From positions 1 to 64,000 of the forward strand of contig JAMKCH010084893.1 in the NCBI GenBank assembly GCA_023653785.1: a stretch of 64,000 bases of DNA, given 5' to 3'. Positions 1 to 12,724 of the stretch are shown in pieces. The translations under genes were made by a program, and so were the position numbers. Source of the DNA: Ophioderma brevispina. Lineage: Eukaryota > Echinodermata > Ophiuroidea > Amphilepidida > Ophiodermatidae. Positions within the stretch are counted from its first letter, which is position 1. Every line of letters starts with the position of its first letter. The notes below the pieces were generated by a model. That model saw only the letters and a program-made list of their open reading frames with translations. It did no database searches and was not told where the DNA came from.

Positions 1-287
1 GAATAATTACAGAGCACCTCTGCTCACATGGAAGTTACTAGTATCCTGGCACTAGGTATATGATGTCTGCTCCTTAAGCAGAGTAAAACTAGCTATCTTC
101 TAGCTAGCAACTTGTTAGTAGTGGATGCAGGCAGAGAGTCCTTCCAGTGATTTAACTACTCACAGAAGTGAAATACCCTGTTTCTACAATCTTCATTACA
201 TCATCCTCATGCATAAACATAACCTTACACTAGCTGACATCAGAATTCATCCCCGAATTAACACTCACTCATAGATATAACTCTATG

Positions 288-430
288 GGGGATTCCCAGA
301 TCTTGCAATGTCTTTTGACTTTTAAAGCATAAACAAGCTTCTAAGTTTAGCATCCTTGGGGATTCCCCACTTCCCCTATTGTGTCAATCTAAACACGTGC
401 CTTAAGCAAAAGAAACTAGGGGTATTCCCC
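288..430. promoter_or_regulatory. Three kappaB-like palindromic sites
   Basis: GGGGATTCCC occurs at 288-297, GGGGATTCCCC at 358-368 and GGGGTATTCCCC at 419-430, at spacings of 60-70 bases. The first two match the NF-kappaB/Rel consensus GGGRNWYYCC exactly; the third has one extra central base. No promoter or start codon was recognised next to them, so a regulatory role is inference. They may equally be a short repeat unit, because the flanking bases are also loosely alike. Confidence 0.35.
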
Positions 431-599
431 TTTCTCCTTTTATAGTAAACATTTTACTTTTCCAGTGAGAAATCTCTTCTCAATAAATTTAGAAAATAAT
501 ATGTTTAAAAGTTTAATCAGAAAAATGGAGGCCTAATAACACTATTGTGTCCATATCGTGGTCTTAAGATAAGGTACATTTAACTTGAACAATTTTAAA

Positions 600-1035
600 G
601 TGATGCTGTTTTGGGGAACTGCAATTATTCAATTGGGCCAGTTCAGATAAACGTCTTCAAACCGGCGGGGAGAGCCATCCTCAAAGTTCCTTTCGCACAT
701 CATCTTCAGTTTGTTAGAACAGAGCTCTGCTGGAAGCTTTTAAGAACATGATCGTAACAGGACCCCCCCCTTAATGTGTTCGTTGTCTTTAAATTCCTTG
801 CCCCTGATAGCCCTGATAATCTTGATGATGCTGGTTAGGAACACTCATGGTTACAATACCAGAGGTGGCTCGCCAGGTATATTGCTCTAAATACAACCCT
901 AGTAAGTGGAGTAAGGAAAATACGTTCTTTCCTATTCAGGGGGCTAAAGCGTGGAATAGTTTTCAAACGAATTTGAAATGTCCCTGCCGACCAGCAGCTT
1001 CAGTTTCTTAAAAACAGGCCTTTAAATGTGTAATT
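600..1035 (+). mobile_element. LINE reverse transcriptase 3' remnant
   Basis: Across shifted frames this stretch encodes the end of a non-LTR reverse transcriptase. A thumb-region stretch reads like WGT...LQNRR.RAILKVP (about 610-700). It is followed by HGYNTRGG at about 861-885 and GAKAWNSFQTNLK at about 941-980, the usual closing motifs (YNTR ... RGAxxWNSLP) of CR1/Jockey-like LINEs. Several frameshifts and stops interrupt it, and no fingers or palm domain is present upstream, so it is a 5'-truncated dead copy. A T-rich, AT-rich tail follows from 1030. Confidence 0.6.
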
Positions 1036-2695
1036 TTTTTTTTGTTCTTTTTGAAATTCCTGTATAAACTCAATTAATAGCAATAAGTTCTTTGTATATT
1101 TGTAATATTTTTATTTTTTTTTTTTTTTTTTAATTTTTTAGGTTTTTTCTTTTTTTAATGAATTTTCCGATTTTTTGTTAAAGTTTTAATACTAGAGAGC
1201 TTATATCATTAATTTTGTCCCTATAGTGTTTTATTGTATACAACTATTGTTTTTTTGAACTACTCACATTTAGTTGAGTAAATCTTACGATGTTTTTTTA
1301 ATATGCTTTTCAGCGAGTTTTGATTGTAGGTAATATAATTCCCAATTCCCTCTTTAAACGAACCATTGTTTGTGCCTATTTATCAGTTTAATCAGTTTTG
1401 TATATTGAGTTTGTTTAGTTATCCTTTGGGTAATTAAATATACTGTTTGTTCGACTTACAGCTGCTAATTTATCAATTTTAATATGTTTTGAATGCGATA
1501 ATGTACTCTTACTATAGAGAGTTAGTTGTAATTAATTAAGTTTATTTTACATATTGATGTATTTTGATATATTTTATTGGACCCTGGGCCCCTCATTTAG
1601 CTCACATTCCGTCCTACGGCGGTCCGGTAGTACGTATATCCTGTTTTCTAACAATTGACACAAAAAGTTGGCGTAAATTGAAACCACATTTGAAATCTCA
1701 AGCCTGGAAAATACCGAAAGGCATTGTGGGAAAGGATCGTGCCCTAGCGATTTGCGGTTCACTTTTCGAAGTACCCGAAAAAACGTTCAATTTTCCCCCT
1801 CGCTAGGTTCTATAGTTCAGACCCAATTACTCAAACAGAACATAGTAACGGACCCTATTATTCAAAATCTCCATAGAATCCCTTCGTTTCCGAGATATTG
1901 AGATTTATTTCCATTTGCATACTTTCGCTATGACGTTAATCTGCTCGCGCAGTACTAATTTAGATAATATGCTTTCGCAGTCTGTGACACGACTATACCT
2001 TTCCGGAACTCCGACCGCCGTCCATTCCGTCCTTGTGCTATAATCAATGACAAAATAAGGCGAAGCAATTGCGCGTCTACCGTAATTTGGAAGAATTTTC
2101 TGTGACTTTAAAAACGTATTACAAAACAAAGTTTTAACTAACGTGAATTAATGGTCCCGTGAGTCGAAATCTCGACTCAAATAGGCATTTTTGCCATTTT
2201 AATCATATTTTGTTCGAACATGCCACGCCCATAACTACAAAACACTTCAAGCAGTCAGCAGTCCACGCCGCGCTGATTGACAACCCTCTAACATACGGCT
2301 CAATTGTCTCTTATCGTCCCTGACTATAAATGATTTGGAATGCAAATGTTAAGCCACGCTAGAATTTTTATAATTTACATAAATCAAATAAACATAGTAA
2401 ATTATGCCATAACAACGGGGAGGGGATTCTTTTTGACCTGGAGATGTTTATATAAAACCGTATGTCATTATTATGTATAAACCTTATTGTTTTTGTACCG
2501 GGTTTCCCCCCATAACCTTTGACTATTCAACCATGATAAAGTAAAGCCTAAATATCGGTCATAGTTGGTAAAGTTAACGATTCTTTCAGTTCAAACATTG
2601 AATTTAATGGTGATTTACTGGGATAATTGATATTTTCAATTGGCTATAGCCTAAAACGGCATTGCTTGAAGGCTTATATTGAAATTTAACCTTAC
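1036..2695. other. AT-rich intergenic DNA, no gene seen
   Basis: This is T-rich and AT-rich sequence with poly-T runs around 1030-1150. I saw no coding stretch or clear repeat. Later exons of ENPP copy A would be expected on the minus strand at these or lower coordinates, but none was recognised. Confidence 0.5.
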
Positions 2696-3476
2696 CATTT
2701 TTCGGCCAATTCCATAAATGGGTTGTATTGTCATAATAATATACATTGCGATCTATAATATATCAAGGCGAATGAGTTTTGTCATTGGATACAGCGTCCC
2801 ATAAAACCCAGATCACCTGTCATGATGATATTTCCTTTGTCCAACATACCAATAGCCTCTAACCGCTCGATCAAATAACCTATGGTGTCATCACTTTCCT
2901 GAATTGCAGGATTTAATGTTCTGTGATCTGCAGGCCCTACGTGTGCCCCGCACGGTCCCAGTGTTGCAAAGTACAATACACCAAGATTATTGAACTTGTT
3001 TGCAAGTAATGGTACACACCATATCGACCAACGTCCTTGTGCTTGTTAAATCTCTATCGTATTTTTTTGGTTAATCGGTATGTCGGATATACCCTCGAAT
3101 CATGATATCCATTCTGGATATTGGAAAACACAAAAGACCGCTTTTAAATCCTGTCTCTGATTCGTCACCCATATCGGTTCGCCGTCGTCCCACCATAACT
3201 GGGCTTTTGGGATTTGGTTCCTTATTGTCCACTAGCCGTCAATAGTTTGCGGGTCGTACATCTTTTTGCCTACAAAACATGGATTCTTGTACAAAAACCC
3301 TTACTAGGTGTAAATGTGTAGGAAAGGTTTAGTTAGAAAGGAACTGGTAACAGAATCAGCTGTAACACCCAAGCTTTTCAAGTCGATCACCATTTGGTGT
3401 TTCGTGCGGTTGATATAGTCCCCATCTAATCCGTCCAAATGAGATAAACAACATTTATTGGCCATTTCCGTTCTTC
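2696..3476 (-). CDS. Ectonucleotide pyrophosphatase/phosphodiesterase, large exon (copy A)
   Basis: One large exon of an ENPP4/5-like ecto-phosphodiesterase, a membrane-anchored enzyme of the alkaline-phosphatase fold that cleaves extracellular nucleotides or phosphodiesters. Read on the minus strand across frames it gives, in order: GDYINRTKH with VTADSVTSSF near 3320-3420; the nucleophile region LTKPFLHIYT (canonical PTKTFPNHYT) near 3305-3335; a WWDDGEPIWVT-like stretch near 3180; YFATLGPCGAHVGP (canonical YFEEPD..GH..GP) near 2930-2976; ESDDTIGYLIERL; and NIIMTGD with the GDHGM metal site damaged near 2800-2830. Borders: acceptor AG at 3477-3478 and donor GTAAG at 2691-2695. Vertebrate ENPP4/5 also encode most of the catalytic domain in one large exon. 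Several frameshifts are present. The first exon (signal peptide) and the C-terminal exons were not found. It is 24 kb from, and paralogous to, copy B. Confidence 0.78.
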
Positions 3477-4898
3477 CTTGTGCAGTCGAAAATGCCATAA
3501 TATTTATAAAACAACATCTAATACGAAATACGAAAGTTTTAACATCAAATCGTGAATCATGCTTTTTTTTTTATGGAAAGTCCTCTTCGCCTTACCGTTG
3601 TGGTGAATAACTCACAGTTTATTGTTACTGACACTCCCCCTTCGTGTTGCAGATGCTGTTCAACGGAATAAGGCAATGTATACACGGATGAGCGCTTTAT
3701 TCCATTCGACTCAATAGCTCGTGGCACACGGATACAACCAGATGTTTGACTGAGGGTTCCGACCTTAGATGGTCCGGTCGAGGGGCCAAATTGTGTCAAC
3801 ACTTCATTTCAATACGGAACTAAGAAATCGCAATCTCTCTAGTGCGCCTTTCACACTACATAGGAAAAACGTTTTAACACAATTTGGCACTCGCAGTGGT
3901 GTGTTCGCTGCGGGCGATGGTTTGCGCGATTACCATTCGTATCTCACTACAAGTCCGCATGAATGGCTTATTTGACGGGCCCTGATTCTCTAATGGAACG
4001 AATGCGCAGTAAGTATCTTTGACAATTGTTTCGCAGACTATATTTTTCCTAAAATAACTTAAGAAGCTAATAAATTTGTTTAAAAATATCAAAACGGCGA
4101 TACTCAGGAGAGGGCTTCACATTGCAATGCGCCATAGAATTAATTTTTCACCTGTCCTCTACGGATTCGATTAAAGCAATAATATCACATGTTTGAAAGA
4201 TGCCTCCCAATTTTGTCAATTGTTTTCATGGATTTGTTAGCACGGGTGTGTTGGTAATTGTCCAGTAACCTGCTACTTATCCCGCTACTTAATATGTGGG
4301 AATATCATGACTTTTGTTAAAATCATATTTTACCCCGTTACCCCAGGTGACCTCAGATTTCATGAGCACCACTCACCTGTAATAGTGCAATCTAGAGCTG
4401 TATTTTTTTCTGAAACAATGGACCCCTGTGACCCCGATTAACCTCTGACCCTCGCAGTCAGTTGTGGCTGTGTTCCCCAATGGTTACCGGGTGGGGTACT
4501 TTGCCAGTTTGATATATATTTGGATCCTTGCGGGTTATACACTAAGTAATATGGATACGATTCTGGAAAACTCGCAGGAATTTGTAAACGTTAATATACA
4601 AGATTCACCGGTATATCACACCAGACAAAAAAATACTGTATGGACCTACAAATGGCCCCATCGTCAAGTGGCGTCCACATGATTACAATCCGGGGTGGGA
4701 TATTTAATACGTACCGTGTGCCCCAGTAATCCATCATGGTAATCCTCGCTCCTTTAAATCCTCCTGCATTATAATTTTGATCATTAAATATTATTCTATA
4801 CCATCATCACGATTACGTGTTAATTTGAAAAAGTACTCCATGATGCCTCATGATTGTATACTGCAAAAATCGTCCTAATAATGTAAACCGATGTTTTA
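3477..4898. other. Non-coding, no gene seen
   Basis: This stretch lies 5' of ENPP copy A. A small facing repeat (an ACACAATTTGG motif at about 3787-3800 and again inverted at about 3877-3890) was the only structure noticed. No first exon with a signal peptide was recognised. Confidence 0.4.
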
Positions 4899-5120
4899 TA
4901 GGGCGCTTGCACGGCAGGTCCATAGGTTATCTGGCCAGACCCTTCCTCCAGAAAACCCCCAAGCCGCCGAGATACAAAGGAATCACCTCAGAAAATAACT
5001 GAAATGTTTCAGGTGAACCAGGTGCATGTATTGTATTCTTCTCATGCTTGGTTTGATCTGGAGGGCAAACAAAACGTCCATGAATCAACATAAGTTAGCT
5101 CTGTGCAAGGGCCCTATACC
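4899..5120 (+). repeat. Dispersed repeat, inverted partner at 14283-14500
   Basis: The sequence from GGGCGCTTGCAC through GTTATCTGGCCAGAC, CTCCAGAA and GTTCAGGTGAACCAGGTG-like words to GCAAGGGCCC matches the reverse complement of 14283-14500 with many small indels. It is a dispersed element of at least 220 bp. No terminal repeats or coding capacity are visible, so its class is unknown. Confidence 0.6.
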
Positions 5121-5619
5121 AAAACCAGATCCCCTACAGTGTCTCATCGACAGGGTCCTACATAGCATACAGGGTGATTTTAAAAAGAAGTTTAGTCATT
5201 TTTGTTGTAGTTTTAAGCAAGAACTCTGTAAGGTTTCCCGTACTAACATGTCGATTAGAAGACACATTTTCCGAATGTCTAATTAAATAATAATTTCGAA
5301 TTTGCTCGTGCCAAACTCAAGTTATAATCATTTTAATAAAAAAAAAAACCACCCATTTTTCTGGACTGATACATCTGGGTACCTTTATATTTACTTTCTT
5401 TTAACACCAAATTAAGGCAATAATTAAGCACTTTGGTTGAAGATCGTCCCCAATTTTCAAATTTGATATTTTTTGTCACAGGCTATGTTGGTAACTGTCT
5501 AAAATACCTGCAATCAAGAATGCTAACAAATGCGTATTTCATCATAAAAATGAGCGAGTTTTGTAATTAGATTGGGATCCTGATTGAACTTAACGACCGA
5601 GCTGGAAATGTTAAGTTTG

Positions 5620-5905
5620 AGTGCGTCCATGATGAAATATTGGCCACCTCAAAAATGACCTTCTAACTTGACTTGCCGAACCAATACACACCTTTAATAG
5701 ATGAGCGTAGATACGTACATGGCGCTAATTCCCCGGCTCTTTCATATTGGAGGCCGTTTTCCAGCCAGCCGTTGAATTATTATCGGGATCCCATAATCAA
5801 TTTATTCTAGTTACACAAATGTCCTTCGGTTGCGATACATAGACAGGTTAGAGCTTAACCATTCACAGGTAAGTTTACTAGCCAGTTACCACAGCAACCG
5901 TGCAA
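5620..5905 (+). repeat. Dispersed repeat, direct partner at 63045-63312
   Basis: Shared words in the same order at both sites include CTCTTTCATATTGGA, TTTCCAGC, TTATCGGG and the ending GTTTACTAGCCAGTTACCA. Divergence is large, mostly by indels. The family is unknown. Both copies end at the same word, suggesting a defined element edge. Confidence 0.55.
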
Positions 5906-6310
5906 AAATCTCATTTTTTGAAAATTGGGGCGCTCTTCAAAAAAATGTGCTAATATTTGCGTTAAAATACAGCATGAACAAGAAAGCCTTCATTGGTTTG
6001 CAAACTTTCATTTTCCAAATGAAGTTTTAACTTTTATACTATACTCATATTCCATCAATCACGAGCAAAATTTTAAAAATGTGAAAAGTTTAAATGATAT
6101 CGGACTCTCATTCTCTAGCACTATTTCCCTCTTGGGATACTTCTCGCAGAAGAAAAACTTCATGCATGTTTTTTTTGCAAGTTCTTGAACAAACATAATG
6201 GCAAAATAGTAATATTAACCTGCTTGATGAATAGAAAGGATGAACTTAATCAATTTTGACTTACGTTTCTTGAGTATGAGTATATAAAATCAAACTTCAT
6301 TTGAGAATCC
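5906..6310. other. Non-coding, no gene seen
   Basis: AT-rich sequence with short open frames in two registers. No protein family was recognised. Confidence 0.4.
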
Positions 6311-6770
6311 CGTTGCAACTCATGGACCTGTCTTGTTTCACAGCTTTCATAAGCGTAAATCCCCGGGGGATGGGGGGAATATATCCCCCAATATTTTGAT
6401 AAGGGGGATGGTCAATACGATCATCCCCCATGTTGATGCCCGTTCATTTGTGTTTTTTTGACCAAACTAACGTCATATTTTACCAAATAGTATTAAAAAT
6501 GGTAAATTTTTGGGCGCGCCTTCATTGACAATAAAAGTTGTCAAACGATGGACCTTCCTTGTTCACGCTTTCATAGCGTAAATCCCGGGGGATTGTGGGG
6601 GGGATATATCCCGCAATAAGTTTGATGAGGGGTGATGGTCAATACAATAATCCCCCATGTATGCCCGTCATGTGTTTTTGAGACCCAAAAATAACCTTCA
6701 TATTTTAACCCATAATAGTTTTAAAAATGGTAAATTTTTTGGCGCGCTTCGCACGCATTTTGTTCTAATT
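6311..6770 (+). repeat. Tandem duplication, 226-bp unit, two copies
   Basis: Unit 1 begins near 6311 and unit 2 near 6537. ATGGACC recurs at 6322 and 6548, a period of 226. Both units carry in order: TTTCATA(A)GCGTAAATCCC, a G-run, GATATATCCC, GGTCAATAC, AATGGTAAATTTTT and GGCGCGC. The copies differ mainly by single-base indels. The G-rich/ATATAT/C-rich core can fold on itself. Confidence 0.75.
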
Positions 6771-7513
6771 ACATACATTTAAGGATTTATAAGCTCTAAT
6801 GGGGCAATTTTTAGTCTAGTAATAGACCGCTCTTCAGCAAAACCAGTTACCCCCCCCCTCATGCTAAATATTCATCATCAACCTCATCCCCCGCCCCCCC
6901 CCCCCCCCATGTGCCAAAGAAATTTACGCACCTGCACGCTTTATTGATTTGGCCTGAATAGAAACTGATGAAAAGTTCCCCAGCTGTGTACAGGGCCAGG
7001 AAAATGGGGTGATTTTATTAAATGAAAAACTTGCGTTTGGCATGAGCAAATTACAAATTTCATTTTTTAATTTAGACCTTCAGAAATTAATCTTTCCAAT
7101 GGAAATTTATATTACGTTAACAATGACTTCGGTTTTAAGATTTTCCCGACACCACACAAAAATGAGTAACTTCTTTGTGAATCAGCCCTGTATACTAGTA
7201 CCATGCAAATGGTAATGCAAATCATTGCATTACTGCAAGTATCAGATATATATCACGATAAACTATTAAGCATATTACCATTTCTAATTAGGCCAATTCA
7301 GGGGTACTGAAATATTTTGAGTTATGTTTCTAAAATCAACTGACATGATAGCTGGACCTATAATACTCTAAACGTATTCGGATGGACTAAAGTAATTCGA
7401 TAACTAAAAGAAATTCGATGGTTATTACAGCACCATTTTTTTTCTATAAAATGTCCCCACTACCCATGTGAAGTGAATTCATTGCATAATTTTGAATTAC
7501 ATAACAATGCCTT
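6771..7513. other. Non-coding with C homopolymers
   Basis: Long C runs lie at about 6851-6859 and 6895-6908. From 7000 to 7200 the DNA is AT-rich and ends in two octamer-like words (ATGCAAAT) at about 7203-7220. No gene was recognised. Confidence 0.4.
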
Positions 7514-8655
7514 TTGTTGGGAGCTAGAGAAGAGGCAGACGTTCTGGTGTTAGTTCAGTTCCCTCCTCCAAGCCTGTGTGCAACCAGCCCACGTTTTTCA
7601 GAGCTGGCTGTTACCTTTCAAGTACAACAAAAACTGACCAATAGAGGTTCCATAGGCTATGCAGAGGTTCCAACGGCATTGTCAATAATACGCCGAAGAG
7701 TGCTTGCCTGAAGGGTACAAACAAGCCACAAGTCGCTGATTCCTCGGGGAAATCGAAGAGTAGCTGTTAAAATCCGTCGGACATCACGACAGGTGGTCAT
7801 TGAGGGCCACGAAAAACTCCAGGGTGACCACGATTGAATACCAGACGGATTATCGCGAATGCCTAATCTGTGCCGTAGAGACGGAAAATTCCAAGACCTG
7901 TCTTCGTCTGGTGTGGAGAAGACACTAGGAATCAACGTTTCCCGCCAAACTAAAATAATCGGAGATTGCTTTCATTATGGTTATACCGAGCAAGACAAAG
8001 ACCCAAATGTCCACGCCTAAGCTATTCACCACAGCGTGCTCAATTATTCAGGGCAAGGAAGCACAGTAAGATACAGCTTGGACACTCGCGACATGTTGTC
8101 TTTATTACATCCTCGACCGTCAAGATGGGGAAAGACAAAGGGGTCGTCGATTACGTGGCGAGCGAGAACCTCGAGATGATTGGGTAGTCAGGCATCTTTT
8201 CAAGGGGGGGTGGCGGCTCAGTGATGGTAGGGGTCGGATCATTATGGAAGGAAAACGTCACTGGTGGGGCCAGATCGAAACATGAACGCCGTCGTGTTAC
8301 TGTACCTGTAACAAAACCAACTGCCTGCCAAATGCAAGAAGGTTTAGTGCAAACAATTTTCGGCTGCAGGACGACAATGCCACGCCGCACAGGCAGCTTG
8401 TAGTGAGACAATTTCTTGAGGAAGAGTGGTGGAGCAGTACATGGGCGTGCTTGCTCCCCTGATATGAAACCCTATCGAGCATGCCGGGATGCTTAGGCCG
8501 GAGCCATTCAATTACAGGGATAATCTTCCTCAAACTATACAGGAGTTAGCCTCAGGCTCTGATCGATGAGTGGGAAGCTCTGCCCATTGACATTCTTTGG
8601 GCATTATGGTGGCGTGAAGTCTTGAACACACGATCATGCCATGTGTGGCCATACT
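7514..8655 (+). pseudogene. Tc1/mariner-type transposase relic
   Basis: A broken DDE transposase of the Tc1/mariner superfamily, which cuts and pastes the element into TA sites. Across frames: an N-terminal DNA-binding part with RRVAVKIRRTSRQ near 7755-7795; a VVFxTSS.VKMGKDKG.V stretch near 8090-8150 where the first catalytic Asp should lie; GGGGSVMVG (canonical GGGSVMVWGG) near 8205-8235; DDNATPHRQLVV with the second Asp near 8368-8405; and SPDMKP (canonical SPDLNPIEH) near 8453-8472. A closing DEWEALP stretch lies near 8565-8590. Length is close to a full transposase gene (about 340 codons), but stops and frameshifts prevent expression as written. The inverted terminal repeats were not identified. 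Confidence 0.7.
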
Positions 8656-11339
8656 CGATATTAGTGACCTGTGTTGACATTTTAACTTACTATGGAACAT
8701 TTCGATGCATGAAATCACCCAATATGTGTTTATCTGTAAAACTTACTGAATTGAAAAAATGTAATAAAATCCTTAAATCTGCTGTTCAAATAACCCCTTT
8801 TTCCCTTCAGGCTACGGACAAGTTCATGGTGATATGTTCACGACTGTTTAATCAAGCGCTGTGGCGATATCTACCCCTAGATGTCATAATAACTCACACT
8901 GTAAGAATCCTAAAAATGGTAAAATGTTTTATTCGAACTTTATGGGCAACAGATATGTTAGAATTGTAAGTAGTTAAAAAAAATATTATGGGCAACAGTG
9001 TACTTTATGGCAACAGTGTTATCAAGATAACTTGTACTTTGAGGCACGATTTCTCGGTGGTCGGAATCTGGCCGTCCTTTCATATTTTGACGAATGAACT
9101 GACTCAGTTACTCTCCTCATCGTAAATCTTTCAATATTGCACGCATCGTGAATTTTACAGACTCGTTTATCATTTCAAGGTCAAACTTTATTCCGTTTAG
9201 ATGTGTTTTTGATATCACTTCATCTGTATGCATCTTGCGTTTGTTACCTCTGTATCAGTGCTGCAATATGGATGTGGCCATTTTGTGACACACTGCACAG
9301 CAGACACCTGATGAATTCGAGCCGTCTTAAGTGCACTTTAATCCGTAAAGTTCCCCCTGCTGAAGTTCATCATGGTCATGTGTGTCAGTGTGTGGTCAAA
9401 ATGGCACCCTTTGCAACATTGCTATGGGTAAACGTACCTCGTGCTTATTTGATACTGCCAAGACAACACCACATTAATAATTCACTTAGGCCTACAATAC
9501 CTAGATACCTACATGCCTACATACCTACATACATATAGGCCTACACACCAAAATACATATCACACATCATACCATAACACCACATACATACACCCCCAAG
9601 CTTACAAGAGCTACATTGTGGGAATATTACTTAAAAAAAATCTCTTTCCAATCATTTTTAACATTTTTTAAGAAACACCACTATTTCAAACTATTAGTAC
9701 GAAGTTCATACTTATAGTTTTTCTAAAAATATAAAAAAATCAATCAAAAATCTAAACAGACACATACTGTATTTATACATTTTTTTACTAAACAAGACAC
9801 TTTTTTCTTATAATTGGTTTTTTTACTAACTACTCAATTTCTTAGCCAAGAGGAGTACGCCGCAGGCCTATATTAATACGATAAAACTCCTCTTTTCTAC
9901 TCTTTTACGGAATAAAACTTCAATACGGTTTATTCCGTTATAGGAACAAAAAGTAACGTAGTAACTCTAGGTAACCAATACCGGCAAACCCCGTCCTATT
10001 GTTCCCAGTTATATCAAAACACTTCCCAGTGCAAAGGGAGTGTTAGGAAGGACGCGAAGGAAACGGTTTATCGGCTATGTCCGTGGTCAGTGAAGAGAGG
10101 AGGAAGTGCAGAAGGGAGGTAAAGACAGGGGGCGGGAGGGTCAAAGACGCGCGACCCTGTAAGAAGGTCGACATCGAAGAATAAAAAGCCGGGAACAAAA
10201 GAGGGAGAGGGGGGGCAGAAAAGCGATGCGGCACCCCCGTTTCCTCCCCTACTCAAACCCAACCCCTCTTCCAAATACTCTCATAATTCCTTTATACTTA
10301 AAAATTTCCCAGAATGTATCTCTTTTAATTGCACCCTATACACATTACTACATAACAACATACATAACATATTTCAAGTATTTTTATAGAACTGCAATTA
10401 TACATACACAATAAGAGAACCGCCACATATAGCTCGTCAGCGGCAGCGAAGTTCTAAATCTAATTACAAGCAAAAACTAGAAACAAAGGAAACACGCGGT
10501 ACTACTGATAGACTGAATTTGTGAAGAGCAAACCCATCCAAGCAATGCCAAATGGAAGGCGAAAACATTAGCGCTGTGGCATTGACCGCACCGACACGCA
10601 TTTGCCACACAATTTTTGAGGCCAATGGCAGCGCTGCTCTCAAATACTTGGCAATCGCTTTGCTCCTCCGGGTGTCAAACCCACGTATTTTTAAAAACCC
10701 GGGCACCACATTTTGGGACACACACCTGTAGACCCTATAATAATGATGACGATTTTGCATGAATATGTCGTGTCCGCGATTGATGAGTTTCACACAGATG
10801 ACTGTATACAAAAATTGGTAATATAACCTTGTCAACAAAGCGTCATAACGGGGGGGGGCGAAGAAACTTCACAATGTAAGCCTTTTTCAATGATCATCGA
10901 GGATGAGTAAGTCCGGTTTCCTGTGAAAAACATTAGTATAAAGCTGTTTTTAGTTGGCATTCAAGCATGTTACCTTAATAACTGTTTACATAACCAGTGA
11001 TTCTTAGTACGGCTAATAGTAAGTTGAGAATGATATGTTAACGATCCTGTCGTTACGGTTTGAATATCCTGTATTGAAAATTCTGCAACCATTTGATTAA
11101 CATAGAACGGCAGTGTCAAATGGGTGTTACAAAGTACGCATGACTTGGTGATAAAACACGATGATCAGAGTCGGTGCAAAGAGAGTTACATTTAAGAAGT
11201 TGCAGACGTGTCTTAAAGATTAACTTGACCAGATTATCATTGATTGCAGTATTGGTTGGATAATGGTTCGGTTTGAAAATCGATTCAGGCGTGTTAAAAA
11301 TTTCTGCCTTGCGAAATCGTTGTCTTAAACCTGGTGATT
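8656..11339. other. Non-coding, low-complexity patches
   Basis: The word TATGGGCAACAG or a close variant recurs near 8940, 8985 and 9005. CCTACATA-type microsatellite DNA lies at about 9480-9600, and purine-rich DNA at about 10040-10220. A 124-codon minus-strand frame at 10464-10838 has no recognisable family, so I do not call it a gene. Confidence 0.4.
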
Positions 11340-12720
11340 GCGATTATTCAAATGCTGGTTTTTGGGATATGATGAATGTGGTAGATTGATTGCGCAAAAC
11401 AATAGCAACCTCGTTATCACAAAGAAGGAGATGTACAATACTCGTCCCTGACAATCTCCAACCTAAGGCCTTCACGCATGCCAATGCATTGAGCTCGTCC
11501 AAACGATTTGGGCCATTAACTGCACATTGCTTAATCAACCTACGTTTTCATCAGTACAATAGCCAGCAAATGACGAATCTTGTTTTTTTATTCACTCTGA
11601 ATACGTTTTTCATATGTAGTTCAAGTGATGAGCGTGCACTATGTCTAGTTTGAGGATCATCATAGTTCAAAGTCGTAAAACAAAACGAAATCTTTTTTAA
11701 GCAATGTAACGTGTGTTGGATTGATAACACCCAATCCCCCAAATTTTCTAGTTAAACTGATGTCCCTGTTCTGGATTTGTTCAGAACCAAACAGATCTCA
11801 TAAAGTGAACAATTTCCTCTTCCAAACAGTTGACGGTGAAAGTGGACATGGTACCCTTGCTAAGTGGTAAAAGTTCCAGTTTAGACATGACCATGAATAT
11901 TGATGTGCCTCCAATTTTTGCCAAAATAGGAAGCAGCGACGAATCTATTTTGGTCCAAAATTTGATACAAGAGAGGTAAATATATCAGAAACTTGAGACT
12001 GATTAGATTTACCATCCAAGCTGAGTCCTTGCCCCATATATTGGTATTTACCAGAGTTGCTCAAGTTTTTTTGTACTCACCCTGAATTTCAACTTGATAT
12101 TTCTTGTACCTACCCTAGCGAATCAATTTGTTGCCCGAAGCCCGACCTTTCCCCTTTATCTCCCCTTGCAATCTAGCCCTTTACGATGTTTAATTTCACC
12201 ATAGAGTGATCAAGGAACTGTTTCATTTTTGGATCCCATGTCAACCATAGAAGCTTCGTCATTGGTTGCGAAGAACTGTCCATCGACATACCCTTGCACT
12301 TTATTGGGAATGGACGCTGCATTTCGTTACATAACCACCTAGCCATATGTCTAGGTCGCCGCTGCTCAAAAAATGCAATCACAGAGTACGGACAGCTGGA
12401 TGATGCCTCTATGTCTGACAATAGGATCCGAAAGACCCGAGTTTTTGTATCAACTTGAAACGTAGAATCTGTGTAAATGATCCTTGGTTAAATTGATAAT
12501 GATTTCAGGATCCCATAGGCCCTTAAAGCATCAACCATCATTTCATGATCAATACTTTCCAATGCATCTGCTAAGTCCAGAAACATAATATACAGCTTAC
12601 CAGATTGATGTCCTTAAATCTGTAAAGCGATTGCTTAAGTGAAGACAAAAACCGTTTTCTTTTAAACCATTTTCCGTGTAAAGATCCTTTGATTATGAGA
12701 AAGTCTATTTGTTTCAACAA
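11340..12720 (-). mobile_element. L1/Tx1-like LINE, reverse-transcriptase part
   Basis: Minus-strand remnant of an L1-type non-LTR reverse transcriptase. In coding order: FLDLADALESIDHEMMVDAL with AYGI at about 12510-12595 (canonical FxDFxKAFDSVxH); YTDSTFQVDT near 12440-12480; a RGIIQLSVLCDCIF stretch near 12385-12425 standing for the RQGCPLSP box; ARWLCNEMQR with IKCKGM near 12280-12350; KLNIVKG near 12175; and much further on a KFGGLGVINPTHV block near 11705-11745 (canonical GGLGIxN). Frames shift repeatedly. The endonuclease part is absent, so this is a truncated, inactive copy. The C-terminal GGLG block is what points to L1/Tx1 rather than the CR1-like LINEs elsewhere in the window. Confidence 0.6.
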
Positions 12721-12724
12721 TCCA

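Noticed and set aside
3770..3895. Small inverted repeat with ACACAATTTGG arms
   Set aside because: Arms of about 15 bases only, with no flank duplication; could be chance or a remnant.
10464..10838. 124-codon minus-strand gene
   Set aside because: Longest simple frame in its region, but no recognised motif, biased composition toward hydrophobic and basic residues, and no splice or promoter support.
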